This document shows positions 47,373 through 57,167 of a stretch of DNA of 64,000 bases, one piece after another (position 1 is the stretch's first letter; the number at the start of each line of letters is the position of its first letter). The notes under the pieces are model-generated. The model did no database searches, had not been told where the DNA came from, and saw nothing but the letters and a program-made list of their open reading frames with translations. The stretch comes from CAZROT01 sp964601895 (lineage in GTDB: Bacteria; Pseudomonadota; Gammaproteobacteria; Enterobacterales; Enterobacteriaceae): assembly GCA_964601895.1 (NCBI GenBank), contig CAZROT010000004.1:200013-264012 (forward strand), read 5' to 3'. A program made the position numbers and the translations under genes.

Positions 47373-48266
47373 TCACACCAGATTCCGGTTGATGAAAGCA
47401 GTAATCGTATTTATACCCTGATCCGCTTCGGGGAAAAAACCAGCAAAGAACGGCCAGACATGAATCATATCCTGACCGACTACCAGCTCAACATCTACCC
47501 CTGCTTTTTTCGCCTTATGCGCCCAACGCAGTGAGTCATCCAACAGCAACTCTGCAGAACCAACCATCACCAGTATCGGTGGAAAATCAGTTGGATCGGC
47601 GTACAGAGGCGATACGAGCGGATTACGCGCATCTGTACCCGTACCGAGATAACTTTTGGAGCAAAATTTTTGTAGTTTATCAGTGATAATGGGATCCTCT
47701 GCCACCCTGGTTCGTTGCGATTCTCCTGTCTGGGCATGATCGGTAATGGGCGACAGAACAACAGCCGCAGCGGGAAGTGACTTTTTCATATCACGCAAAA
47801 GCAGCAGCGTGGAGAGTAACAGACAACCTCCTGCCGAGTCACCGGCAATAACAATTCGCGACGCATCCGTTCCCTGTGCAATCAACCATTCATAGGCTGC
47901 TACGCAGTCTTCGATGGCCGCGGGAAATGGATTCTCCGGTGCCAGACGGTAATCGATGGAAAATGCTTTCAGACCCGTTGCTTTACAGATGCTGGCAATG
48001 AAAGCACGGTGTGTAACGGGTGTGCCGAACACACAGCCGCCACCATGGATATAAAACAGAACAGCATCGCCCTGACTTTGCATGACGCTGACCCATTCGG
48101 CATTTATCGTCCCCGCCTCAACTTCTGCATAACAGGTATCCGATGGCAGGGGTACTGTCTCCGCTATTTTTACAAAGGTACGACGCAATTCAGCTACACC
48201 CGCTTCAGGATCGAGTGATATCTTTTTCAATTCACTCAAAAAATTTTTAAACTCCACGCTCGACAT
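47373..48266 (-). CDS. Alpha/beta-hydrolase of the hormone-sensitive-lipase group
   Basis: 297 residues from the ATG at 48266 (GAGG 9 bases upstream; a TTG at 48281 is possible). The oxyanion HGGG (FYIHGGGCVFGTP), the nucleophile in VIAGDSAGGCLLL, the Asp region in PPILVMVGSAELLLDDS and the His in DMIHVWPFF form a complete esterase triad. Cytoplasmic, broad esterase activity expected. It interrupts the polysaccharide locus and is divergent from an AraC-type regulator, so it looks like a separate inserted module. Confidence 0.87.
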   Translation of the reverse strand: MSSVEFKNFLSELKKISLDPEAGVAELRRTFVKIAETVPLPSDTCYAEVEAGTINAEWVSVMQSQGDAVLFYIHGGGCVFGTPVTHRAFIASICKATGLKAFSIDYRLAPENPFPAAIEDCVAAYEWLIAQGTDASRIVIAGDSAGGCLLLSTLLLLRDMKKSLPAAAVVLSPITDHAQTGESQRTRVAEDPIITDKLQKFCSKSYLGTGTDARNPLVSPLYADPTDFPPILVMVGSAELLLDDSLRWAHKAKKAGVDVELVVGQDMIHVWPFFAGFFPEADQGINTITAFINRNLV

Positions 48267-48548
48267 AATAGCAGGCCTCAATTGTTATTCAGGACAGGTT
48301 TTCATAAAATATGTGCATGGTCAGTATTGGCCATCGCTGATGACATGGAAAGGCAACGGGTGGACAGTGCTTGATATATTTTGGACATTCTTTTGTACTT
48401 CTCACCTTCTTAAACGCAGGATGATTATCCTGCCTATAAAACGGGAGCCGATATCGAACGCCTCAGCTACGCGCCTGAGAAGCTTTACCCTTATGATCTA
48501 GAGATTTTTCGCGCATCCTGTCTCAGGCGACGCGCAAGTGATGAGGGA

Positions 48549-49361
48549 ATGCACAAAACGTACAGGTATGAATTCTACATGCTCATATGCGTTACCCATG
48601 GGCAGTGTACGCAATTGATCGATTTCAAACCTGTTTCCTGCCAACCAGGGGCATTACTGATTGTGCGGCCAGGACAGGCGCACAATTTTGGTCAGGATAA
48701 AAACTGGAATGGCTGGATTGTTTTATTCCGGCCGGAATTCCTTCTGCCCACCTTATCCTTACCCGGAAATATCAAACTTTCTTTTGATTTTGAAAAACTG
48801 TCAGAATTTTTGAGTCTGAACGCTGATGAATTGTGTCGTGCTTCAGATTCAATTTGTCGAATGCATGAAGATTCACTGACAGGTACGTCTGAAAACATCC
48901 AGATACTATTGCGCTATCAGCTTTATGCACTCGTGACATGGCTTGGTGTCATCCATGACCAGCAGAATGTACAGGACGCGCTGTATTCTCGCTCATTACT
49001 ACGTTTCACGCGCTTTCAGAAAACCGTTGAACAGCATTTTACAGAGTGGAGACAGGTAAGTGATTATGCCAGAGACCTCGGCTGTACAGAAAAAAGCCTG
49101 ACTCGTGCGACCAGCGCCATAGCGGGAGTGAGCGCAAAAATGTTTATATCAGAGCGCATCAATCTTGAAGCAAAGCGCTTGCTGGCTCATACCTGCCTGC
49201 CTGTTGGCGTAATTGCGATAAAATTAGGCTTCGAGGAAGCCACTCATTTCAGCAAATTTTTCAGGCGTGAAACAGGTTTCACACCGTCTGTATTCAGACA
49301 ACAATATTTAGTTAAAAGCATGTTCAAGAATAAAACTGGCAGAGCAAAGCCAGTTGAATAA
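48549..49361 (+). CDS. AraC-family transcriptional regulator, possibly 5'-frameshifted
   Basis: 270 residues from ATG 48549. The N-terminal cupin-like sensor (YRYEFYMLICVTHGQCTQLIDF) and the C-terminal two-HTH AraC domain (VSDYARDLGCTEKSLTRATS, GVIAIKLGFEEATHFSKFFRRETGFTPSVFR) are complete. Codons before this ATG, in the same frame, still encode sensible protein (APEKLYPYDLEIFRASCLRRRASDEG) but contain no start. An ATG at 48421 would supply one if the A-run at 48438-48441 had one more base. The gene may therefore be N-truncated or frameshifted. It probably controls the divergent hydrolase. Confidence 0.75.
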   Translation: MHKTYRYEFYMLICVTHGQCTQLIDFKPVSCQPGALLIVRPGQAHNFGQDKNWNGWIVLFRPEFLLPTLSLPGNIKLSFDFEKLSEFLSLNADELCRASDSICRMHEDSLTGTSENIQILLRYQLYALVTWLGVIHDQQNVQDALYSRSLLRFTRFQKTVEQHFTEWRQVSDYARDLGCTEKSLTRATSAIAGVSAKMFISERINLEAKRLLAHTCLPVGVIAIKLGFEEATHFSKFFRRETGFTPSVFRQQYLVKSMFKNKTGRAKPVE

Positions 49362-49393
49362 ATCAGAAAAATACCTCCGTGTTATCGACGATG

Positions 49394-51103
49394 TCATGAA
49401 GCAATGTGTTCCAGCTGGTTAATTATCTGCCTGACCTGCTTTTCCCATGTATATTGTTCCAGTACCAATGCTCTGGCGGCGGTACCTAGATTGACGCAGA
49501 CTTTTGGGTTTTCTGTTAAGTATTCCAACGCCAGGGCAAGCTCGTCGCTGCTGCCCGGTGTGGCGAGTATGGCAACACTGTTATGCAAGTTATTTTCTGA
49601 CTGTGGAATACCATTGCGGCCAATGTGCCATGAGCCAGCAAGCACTTCTCCTATCTGTTCCAGTTCGGAGGCAATAATGGGTTTCCCCATTGCCATGTAT
49701 TCAAACAATTTTGTCGGTGAGCCAAAGAAACGGCTACCATCTGGATTGGGGACATGGGGAGATAACAGAATATCCGAAGCCGCCAGGAAACCTGCGGCAT
49801 CTGCCTGAGGAACCAGACCGGTAAAACTGTAGAATTCCTCTGGCATGTCGGCGAGCAGTGCGCGCACCCTTTGCATGAGCTGGCCATCGCCGACAAACAG
49901 AAAATGTAATTTCTTTACTCTCAGCCAGTCGGCCTTATTGGCTGCCAGAAAACACACGGCTCTGGCAAGCACATCAACACCATGCCAGGGACCGAAAGTG
50001 CCCACGAAGGTACAGAGTACAGCATCAACGGGAATGTTCCATTGGCTGCGTAGTGCCAGTTTCTGTTCATGAGGGTAACAGGCCGGATCAAAAATATCAG
50101 GGTCAATACAGTTCGGATAAAACAATATGCGCCCGGGTTCAATACCTCGTTCGATCAATTCATCGCGCAGCACCTTAGATACCACCACAATCAGGTGCGC
50201 ATGACGCAGGTTGACCTCTTCAATTTTTCTGGCAGTATTGAAGAAACGCAGGGGTGTCCCCCAGTTTTTTGAGATCCACACCTCTGAACCGTTATATTCG
50301 ATAATCAGCGGAATATTCAGTCGTCTTGACAGCAGTACGCCTGAATAGTTCACCAGGCAATTGCGCTGATAAACGATGGCCTGACGCTGAATATCAACAG
50401 TGATTTTTTTCAGCTCGCGGTCGTAAGCATGCTGGAAGCCATATCCATTGAATTCCAGCGGGACACCACCACAGGCCCCAATGGGAATATGCGCCACACT
50501 CACTCCGTCATCCAGCAGCGGCAGGGATTCCGCGCTATAAACCACGACAGCACTTTTTAGACGAAAAAAACCATTGACAATACCAGCAACATGCCCAATA
50601 GATCCACCAGCCTGAACCCCCATCCAGAGATTAGTTTTCAGGTACAGGACATCCGGTACATCACCTGGGTGCTTATCCCTGATACGCGGCTGGCTCAATA
50701 ATAGCCTGATATCGATACTTGCGCGCAGCAGCGAATAAATACCTCGCAAAGTACCATAAAGCAATTTCCAGGGAGCACTCAGCCAGATGCGGGTACGCGT
50801 AACCCGATAATAATTTCCCATAAAATCAGAGACTAAATAACACCTGGCGCTGATAAACGACGCCAGTGTTAAAAGAATGTGCAGCCAGGGCTGATAATTG
50901 TGATCACTGATAACCACGATAAGCTCAAGGTCCTGATGACCCAAACGACGCAGCGCAGTGACTATTTGTGACAGTGAATTTTTTTTCAGTTCACCCAGGC
51001 ACAAAGCACGGGTTTGCGCGCTACCCATTTTATCTTCAATACGGCAAAGAATTTCTTTAGTCAGCGGATAAGTCGAGAGAAGCAGGCGTTGCCGGGCATT
51101 CAT
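49394..51103 (-). CDS. Glycosyltransferase family 4, large
   Basis: 569 residues. The C-terminal GT-B half has LCTFVGTFGPWHGVDVLARAVCFL, HFLFVGDGQLMQRVRALL and GSPTKLFEYMAMGKPIIASELEQIGEVL, typical of GT4. The N-terminal 150 residues (VISDHNYQPWLHILLTLASF) are extra and may add a membrane-associated segment. It overlaps the following methyltransferase by 4 bases (51100-51103). Sugar unknown. Confidence 0.87.
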   Translation of the reverse strand: MNARQRLLLSTYPLTKEILCRIEDKMGSAQTRALCLGELKKNSLSQIVTALRRLGHQDLELIVVISDHNYQPWLHILLTLASFISARCYLVSDFMGNYYRVTRTRIWLSAPWKLLYGTLRGIYSLLRASIDIRLLLSQPRIRDKHPGDVPDVLYLKTNLWMGVQAGGSIGHVAGIVNGFFRLKSAVVVYSAESLPLLDDGVSVAHIPIGACGGVPLEFNGYGFQHAYDRELKKITVDIQRQAIVYQRNCLVNYSGVLLSRRLNIPLIIEYNGSEVWISKNWGTPLRFFNTARKIEEVNLRHAHLIVVVSKVLRDELIERGIEPGRILFYPNCIDPDIFDPACYPHEQKLALRSQWNIPVDAVLCTFVGTFGPWHGVDVLARAVCFLAANKADWLRVKKLHFLFVGDGQLMQRVRALLADMPEEFYSFTGLVPQADAAGFLAASDILLSPHVPNPDGSRFFGSPTKLFEYMAMGKPIIASELEQIGEVLAGSWHIGRNGIPQSENNLHNSVAILATPGSSDELALALEYLTENPKVCVNLGTAARALVLEQYTWEKQVRQIINQLEHIAS

Positions 51104-51840
51104 CGGGCTTCAAATCTCCCGATGGCAATGATACTGCGGCTTTCAAAAAGCACATGAGCTCCACCTTCTCCCAGAATACGAAAAAACAGCCTCACTATAT
51201 TAACGAGCAGCGGCTTTATCAGACGAATACGTATCCAGCCTGCCAGTGACACCGGTTTTTCAACGGATCCCTGTACTGTTACTCGTGGAAAATACAGGCG
51301 TAATATCTGACTCATAGATTCGCGGGTGAAGCCGGTTTCATGCGTTAAATCCATGTATCTTTCATGGCTGGCAAGTATCCAGTCCATGTTGGGCACGTCC
51401 AGAATGAGCAGTCCGTTTGGCTTTTCAAGAACACGCTCAACCTGCTCGAGCAGACTGGCACCTTCATCTCTGGTCATGTGCTCAAAAACAGCTTTTGCTA
51501 TGATTACATCAAAGGAACCGTCTTTTGATGTAGTTAAAAAGTGATGTGCATCGACACATTGCAATGGAAGACCGTGTTTGTTGGCCCTTTCGACTTCCTG
51601 TAGAGAAATGTCGAGCCCTGTCAGATTCGAAAATCTATTCCCTGCCAGCCAGGCAATCAGAGAGCCGCTCCCGCTACCTATTTCAAGGATTCTGGAGTCA
51701 CGTGGAAGATCAAGCAAAAATGAATAGTTTGACTGGAAATAGGGCCAGAGAACGGTCAGATCGCTGTAAAGTGATGGACTGACATGGGACGCATGACCTG
51801 TCAGGTAATTGATACGCAATTTTTCTCTTAATTTATGCAC
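51100..51840 (-). CDS. Class I SAM-dependent methyltransferase (polysaccharide)
   Basis: 246 residues from a GTG at 51840, preceded by AGAGG; a longer frame into the flippase gene is less likely. Motif I is ILEIGSGSGSLIAWLA, followed by LTGLDIS, VIIAKAVFEHM and LLILDVPN. The C-terminus is hydrophobic (WIRIRLIKPLLVNIVRLFF), suggesting membrane contact. It probably methylates a sugar of the growing glycan or caps its end. It begins 11 bases after the flippase stop. Confidence 0.83.
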   Translation of the reverse strand: MHKLREKLRINYLTGHASHVSPSLYSDLTVLWPYFQSNYSFLLDLPRDSRILEIGSGSGSLIAWLAGNRFSNLTGLDISLQEVERANKHGLPLQCVDAHHFLTTSKDGSFDVIIAKAVFEHMTRDEGASLLEQVERVLEKPNGLLILDVPNMDWILASHERYMDLTHETGFTRESMSQILRLYFPRVTVQGSVEKPVSLAGWIRIRLIKPLLVNIVRLFFRILGEGGAHVLFESRSIIAIGRFEAR

Positions 51841-51851
51841 TGAAAAGCCTC

Positions 51852-53042
51852 TTAATGCGCATTGAATTTGACGGATAAAAAGATAAGTACCACACACACC
51901 ACGCAACAGGAAATGGACATGGCAAGGGCCACACCCCATGCACCATAGCCAGGGATAAATAGCGTGCAGCTAATAATCATCGTGACAAGGCCGCATGCCC
52001 ATACAAAAATGAGCACCCAAGGGATCCCATGGGCAGCAAGATACTGTGAAAGAATTGCAATGACGCCGAGTGCAAAAGTACCTGGTAACAAGACTCTGAA
52101 CACAGCAACACTTTCCTTAAAAGCATCACCAAACAGCAGGGGAATGACCATTTCCGCAAGAAGCCACGCCGCGAGGCAGGCTAGCGACATCAGGAGTGCC
52201 GTGATATTGACCATTCTGATCGTGGTTCTGGCTCTGTCCGTCTTATCACCTACCAGGCGTGGAAAGAGGAGCATAGCAATGGTTGCCGGTAACATCTGCA
52301 TAAAATCAGCCAGCTGGAGCGCTACAGAAAGATAACCGCGCTGAACAGCATCATCAAGCATTAATACTCCGGCCCGTGATATCAAAAAACCGAGCACACA
52401 GCAGACATAAGCACGAAAACCGTAACTCAGGCCACCTGCGAACAGTGCTGGATTAAAGCGCAGTAATGGACGAGACTCTGCCATCCTGCCTGTCGCCAGA
52501 ATACAGATAACCATCATCGAAACTACATTGATCAGTAATGCTAGCTGTGCCGTAAGTTGCCCGAATGGCAACATGAACAGGATTAAAGCCAACGGTAAAA
52601 TGCGATTCAGTAGTTCAAGCTTATTGAAAGCGCTGATGCGATTTATACCCAGCAAGAGGTTGCTGGAAAAAAGATAGTACAGTGTCGGCACAATGGCGAG
52701 CGCCACAAGTACAGTAGTTATCGCGTCCAGAGTGGTAAAAAATCGCGGCAGAATACCACAAATAACAGGCAGGCTGATAATACCGACAAGCAAAGAAATC
52801 CAGCAACTGTTAGAGGCCAGTGGCCATAACAGTGAATTATCTGCCGCCACCCGAAAGGTATTACTTGAATGCAAGCCCAGGGTGCCGAACTGCTGTACAG
52901 TAGCAACAATAGTCATTGCCAGAAAATATTCACCGCGCCCCTCAGGACCGAGCATGCGTGCAAGTAGAATGGCAGTCAACATCCCCAACAGGCTGACCCC
53001 GAGGCGCGTAATAAAAGTAGTGATAATTTCTTTTTTCATCAA
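51852..53042 (-). CDS. Polysaccharide flippase (Wzx-like, MATE/PST superfamily)
   Basis: 396 residues of alternating hydrophobic helices (about 12), beginning FITRLGVSLLGMLTAILLARMLGPEGRGEYFLAMTI, the standard N-terminal motif of O-antigen/teichoic flippases. It would move the lipid-linked repeat unit across the inner membrane. No obvious Wzy polymerase is adjacent; the two polytopic proteins at 57168-60234 are the other candidates in this locus. Confidence 0.88.
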   Translation of the reverse strand: MMKKEIITTFITRLGVSLLGMLTAILLARMLGPEGRGEYFLAMTIVATVQQFGTLGLHSSNTFRVAADNSLLWPLASNSCWISLLVGIISLPVICGILPRFFTTLDAITTVLVALAIVPTLYYLFSSNLLLGINRISAFNKLELLNRILPLALILFMLPFGQLTAQLALLINVVSMMVICILATGRMAESRPLLRFNPALFAGGLSYGFRAYVCCVLGFLISRAGVLMLDDAVQRGYLSVALQLADFMQMLPATIAMLLFPRLVGDKTDRARTTIRMVNITALLMSLACLAAWLLAEMVIPLLFGDAFKESVAVFRVLLPGTFALGVIAILSQYLAAHGIPWVLIFVWACGLVTMIISCTLFIPGYGAWGVALAMSISCCVVCVVLIFLSVKFNAH

Positions 53043-53066
53043 GCAATCGTAATTTTATTCAGCTAG

Positions 53067-55100
53067 TTACGCAACTATAACGGCCTCTGTCACCGGGATG
53101 ATAGCAACATCCAGTTTCATACCATGTGCTTTTCCCCTGCCGCGCCAGACTATTTTTTGACTGGCAACCCGCCTGCCATAACCCGGGGATATCCAGGTTT
53201 CCTCAATGAAAACCTGCCAGCAACCACCTGCAATCCATGAAAGACGAAATACCCTGTCTTTGCTACGTAATTGAAATGATGACGCATGCTCCACACAAAT
53301 TTCTATCCCGGGTGCAAAATGGACAGGGATCTCAAAATCGTGCTCTCCGTCTCCAGTGAATTCATCAACAATTCTCAGTTTGTGAATTGCGTGAAACAAT
53401 TCAATAGAGCGTAGCGGTGTTACCGGTGAAGGCAGCCTGGCGTAACCCTCATGAGTACCCCTGAATCGATCACAGTCGCCGCCCGGCTGCCACAGTAGCA
53501 TACGGGGTTTAGCATCATCATGCAGATTCCACAGATAATCAGGGCGTATAAATCGGTTAATTTCCTCACCATCAATTAAAGGCGTGTTGTGGCTGGCTGT
53601 TGAGCGAAAACGGTTGCGCATGCGGTAGTCCGCAGTATAAACATAGGCTCCACTGTCAGTTATCAGGTTTACCCCATTCAGCGTGGCTTCAAACGACAGC
53701 GCATCGTTATGGCCATGCCCGCCTCTTCCTGCCAGCCCCAGGGGACCACAATCGATGAAGATATGATCACATGGGTTACGCATGATAAAAATCCCGCCAT
53801 GCACAAAAGCGACTGTCTGTACAGAGGCAGATGATTGCGGCAATACACACAAAATCTCCGGACCCAATAACCAGTACACTTCTTCCTGCGACCCCTCGCT
53901 ATCATGCGGTAATACGGTACTGCCAGATGCGTGTGCCACCAGACTCACAAGGTACCTGTGATCATTAATATCCTGACTGCCAAATGGCAGTACGCGGGCA
54001 TCATCTGCATCACCCAGCAGCGGTACACTACCATCCGGTTTACTGTAAGCAGCAGTGAAAGCAGCCATGGATTCGAGACGCTGCCGGTAGTTTGTTCCAA
54101 CAGGCAGGCCAAGTTTCATACGATACAGTGCCGGCAGTAAAAGCAATTCTGTCACCAGGCGGTGGTAAGGCACCGAGGCTTCAAAATCCACACCATCCGG
54201 ATAAACCTGACGTTCTATCTCTTCCTGCAGAATGCTCCATCCCATTGTGGTCCAGTGTTGCGCCTGTACCCCCTCGCCGAAAAACAGCCCACCGACCACA
54301 AGGCCTGCTGCATCTGCCGTATAATGATTGCCATTAACATCTGAGCGTTCAATATGATTTTCTGTAAAGAGCACATGCAGGTAAAGATTACGCAGGAATT
54401 TTTCGCGAAAACCGTCGTCCTGCCAGGCGGGTGTTGCATTAAAAACATGGAAGAACCAGGTCCAGGTAAAAATGCGCAACGCAACTTCCATGGTGCAGGC
54501 CCAGTTGACCGTACCTGCATAAGGATTATTATCTATCCAGTGCTCCAGAATAGCGCGTACTTTGTGTGCGTAACGCTCATCACCATTGAGCAGATAAGCC
54601 TGACCTGCAGGTATCAGCCACTGCAGGCGAGACAGTTCCCAGGGAATTTTCACATCGCTGGGACGGTCGAGATTAGTATATTCGATGTCACGAAAATAAC
54701 GTGCGGGCCATGAAAGCCCTGTCTTGAAGTCTTTAAGCCAGTCGATATCAGATCCCAGCCGGACCGGACCGGAACCCAAAAGATCGACGCGATGCATGGC
54801 AGCATCCTGTGCTCTGACAAGAATTTTTTCGCGGCTGTCGGGACACAACTGATCATAGTGCAGTAAGTCCGCAGAGGAGCACAGAGCAAAATAAGGTCGC
54901 TGCGCAAGCCTTTCCCAAAGTATATCGATGCTTTTAGCCTCAAGCCTTTTCAGCAAAACAGCGCGCTTGAGATGTCGGTAACGCGAAGCCGAAAAACGTG
55001 CAAGCTCTGCGCGCAACTCTGCTTTCATTCGCGCGACAATAACACGCGGGGGCTTGCGTAAGCCGCGCCGAATCATGCCTGGCCAGTCACGCATCAGCAT
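53067..55100 (-). CDS. Heparinase II/III-family protein 2
   Basis: 677 residues, longer than the first copy. Toroid region with WELSRLQWLIPAGQAYLL, WACTMEVALRIFTWTWFFHVF and DVNGNHYTADAAGLVVGGLFF; beta region with LAGRGGHGHNDALSFEATLNGVNLITDSGAYVYTADYRMRNRFRSTASHNTPLIDG, which has the family's GHNDALSFE motif and the conserved His. No signal peptide. It starts one base inside the stop of the asparagine synthase gene (TGATG), so the two are translationally coupled. Subject to the same functional doubt as the other copy. Confidence 0.88.
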   Translation of the reverse strand: MLMRDWPGMIRRGLRKPPRVIVARMKAELRAELARFSASRYRHLKRAVLLKRLEAKSIDILWERLAQRPYFALCSSADLLHYDQLCPDSREKILVRAQDAAMHRVDLLGSGPVRLGSDIDWLKDFKTGLSWPARYFRDIEYTNLDRPSDVKIPWELSRLQWLIPAGQAYLLNGDERYAHKVRAILEHWIDNNPYAGTVNWACTMEVALRIFTWTWFFHVFNATPAWQDDGFREKFLRNLYLHVLFTENHIERSDVNGNHYTADAAGLVVGGLFFGEGVQAQHWTTMGWSILQEEIERQVYPDGVDFEASVPYHRLVTELLLLPALYRMKLGLPVGTNYRQRLESMAAFTAAYSKPDGSVPLLGDADDARVLPFGSQDINDHRYLVSLVAHASGSTVLPHDSEGSQEEVYWLLGPEILCVLPQSSASVQTVAFVHGGIFIMRNPCDHIFIDCGPLGLAGRGGHGHNDALSFEATLNGVNLITDSGAYVYTADYRMRNRFRSTASHNTPLIDGEEINRFIRPDYLWNLHDDAKPRMLLWQPGGDCDRFRGTHEGYARLPSPVTPLRSIELFHAIHKLRIVDEFTGDGEHDFEIPVHFAPGIEICVEHASSFQLRSKDRVFRLSWIAGGCWQVFIEETWISPGYGRRVASQKIVWRGRGKAHGMKLDVAIIPVTEAVIVA

Positions 55101-57157
55101 CAGATCAGGGCATCAGACAGGGTAGTCATGGATGTCGCTGCAGGAGACGCCGGCTTATCTACCCAATAATCATACCAGGCAGTAAGATTAAACAATGTCC
55201 AGAGATAAAGGCTGGTGTCACGACGTCCGCAGCGGTGATCAGCAAAAAGCCGGTGGATATAATCGATGTTGAAATGACCACGCCGCAGCAGACTACTGGC
55301 CATGACTGACTGCTCAGCCTGACGACCAAAATCACCGCGTAGCCACTGAGCCATGGGGGCACCAAATCCCATTTTGCGGCGGTAGATAATATTATCCGGA
55401 ATCAGCCCTTCAACCGCTTTTTTAAGCAGGTATTTGGCCACACCATTACGGGTTTTCCAGGACTCCGGAATGTCCATGGAAAACTCCACCAGCTCGTGAT
55501 CCAGAAAAGGCACGCGCGCTTCAAGGGACTCAGACATGGTGATTTTGTCCACACGCATCAGCAACAGTTCAGGTAAGCGCAATTTAAATTCGTTGTATAT
55601 CATGCGCGTGAGCGCATCCTGCCCAGGTTGAGCCGTATCGAAAGGACCAAGGAAAGAAGCAATAACATTCCAGCTATCGGTTGCAAGGTAGCTTTCCGGC
55701 AACAGTCCACTGTTGCGTACCGCCTCCGGAATGCGTGCTGTCCAGTCAGCGTCCATACGCACCAGACAGGATTTCATGGTATCCCAGAATACCGTGGCAC
55801 CACTCCAGAAGTGCTCACGATTACGTGCAGCGCGGTCAATGATGTCTGCATACACCGCAAGCCCCGGCCGGTATCTGGCCGCCATTTTCGCCATGCCCGC
55901 CATCAGATGGCGCAAAGGCTCTGGCACGAAACGACGGAAAGGCTGCCAGTAGCGATGGTAAAGCCTGAGATAGCCCATATAACTCGCATAACCACTGAAC
56001 TGTTCGTCTGCACCTTCACCCACCTGGATAACCGTCACACCACTATCACGCGTGAGCCTGGAAACAAAATACAACGGGATACACACCCAGTCGGCAATAG
56101 GTTCATCCTGATGATGAATCAGCTGATCGAGATATCCTACCATGTCTTTTTCATCGATCAGGATCTGATGGTGGTGGGTGCGAAATTCACGTGCCACCTG
56201 GCTGGCATACTCAAGTTCGTTGAGATGCGCATGATCCTTAAAGCCGACCGTAAAAGAATCCACTGGACTCCCCCTCAGGCGGCTCATCAGTGCCACATTG
56301 GTGGATGAATCGACTCCTCCGGAAAGAAAAACACCGACAGGGACGTCGGATATCATGCGCCGTTCAACAGCTTTTTCCAGACGGGAACGAATACCCTGCA
56401 CATAAAAATCTTCGGTAGCCTTTTCAGAAAGGCCACGCAGCTCATTCGGGTCAATTCCCTTACCTGGTACCGCATCCCAGTAGCGCCATGCTTTTATCAC
56501 TCCGTGGGTATCTACCGTCATAGCATGACCCGCCGGCAGCTTGTAAATGCCGCGGAACATGGTAAGTGGCGCAGGTGTAGTGAGAAAACTTAAATAGTGA
56601 TACATCGCCACTGGCTCGACATCCCGTGGCACATCGGGATGTGCCAGAATGGCCTTGATTTCTGAACCAAAAAGAAACTGGTGGCTACCAGCATGAAAGT
56701 AAAGGGGTTTGACACCAATTCGATCGCGCGCCAGCGACAGATGCTGCGTATTTTCATCCCAGATGGCAAATGCACAGTCACCGGCGATACGTGAAAGTAA
56801 TCCTGACAGGCCCCATTGTTCGTAGCCATGCACCAGGACTTCGGTATCCGAGTGATCAGTACGAAAGGCATGTCCTGCCGCCTTAAGTTCCTGACGCAGC
56901 TCGATATGGTTATATATCTCGCCATTAAAGGTTACCCAGATACGGCCATCTTCATTAGACATGGGCTGTGCCGCGGTATTCGAGAGATCAATAATGGAAA
57001 GACGGCGATGCGCTAAACCGACTCGCCCATCCGGAGATACCCAACTGCTACCCCCATCCGGACCACGGTGAAGCATGGTGTCTCGCATCGCCGCCAGCAG
57101 ATCAGGGTTAACTGTCAGTGAACTATTCAGAGACAGTATTCCAGTAATTGCGCACAT
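55100..57157 (-). CDS. asnB: Asparagine synthase (glutamine-hydrolysing), polysaccharide-locus type
   Basis: 685 residues. Cys2 after MCAITG is the N-terminal nucleophile of the glutaminase domain; the C-terminal synthetase domain has the PP-loop GVFLSGGVDSSTNVALM and the conserved GEGADEQFSGY. In glycan loci such proteins often amidate a uronic acid carboxyl rather than making free asparagine; that is an inference here. Co-transcribed with heparinase 2. Confidence 0.88.
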   Translation of the reverse strand: MCAITGILSLNSSLTVNPDLLAAMRDTMLHRGPDGGSSWVSPDGRVGLAHRRLSIIDLSNTAAQPMSNEDGRIWVTFNGEIYNHIELRQELKAAGHAFRTDHSDTEVLVHGYEQWGLSGLLSRIAGDCAFAIWDENTQHLSLARDRIGVKPLYFHAGSHQFLFGSEIKAILAHPDVPRDVEPVAMYHYLSFLTTPAPLTMFRGIYKLPAGHAMTVDTHGVIKAWRYWDAVPGKGIDPNELRGLSEKATEDFYVQGIRSRLEKAVERRMISDVPVGVFLSGGVDSSTNVALMSRLRGSPVDSFTVGFKDHAHLNELEYASQVAREFRTHHHQILIDEKDMVGYLDQLIHHQDEPIADWVCIPLYFVSRLTRDSGVTVIQVGEGADEQFSGYASYMGYLRLYHRYWQPFRRFVPEPLRHLMAGMAKMAARYRPGLAVYADIIDRAARNREHFWSGATVFWDTMKSCLVRMDADWTARIPEAVRNSGLLPESYLATDSWNVIASFLGPFDTAQPGQDALTRMIYNEFKLRLPELLLMRVDKITMSESLEARVPFLDHELVEFSMDIPESWKTRNGVAKYLLKKAVEGLIPDNIIYRRKMGFGAPMAQWLRGDFGRQAEQSVMASSLLRRGHFNIDYIHRLFADHRCGRRDTSLYLWTLFNLTAWYDYWVDKPASPAATSMTTLSDALI

Positions 57158-57167
57158 AACAACCCGT

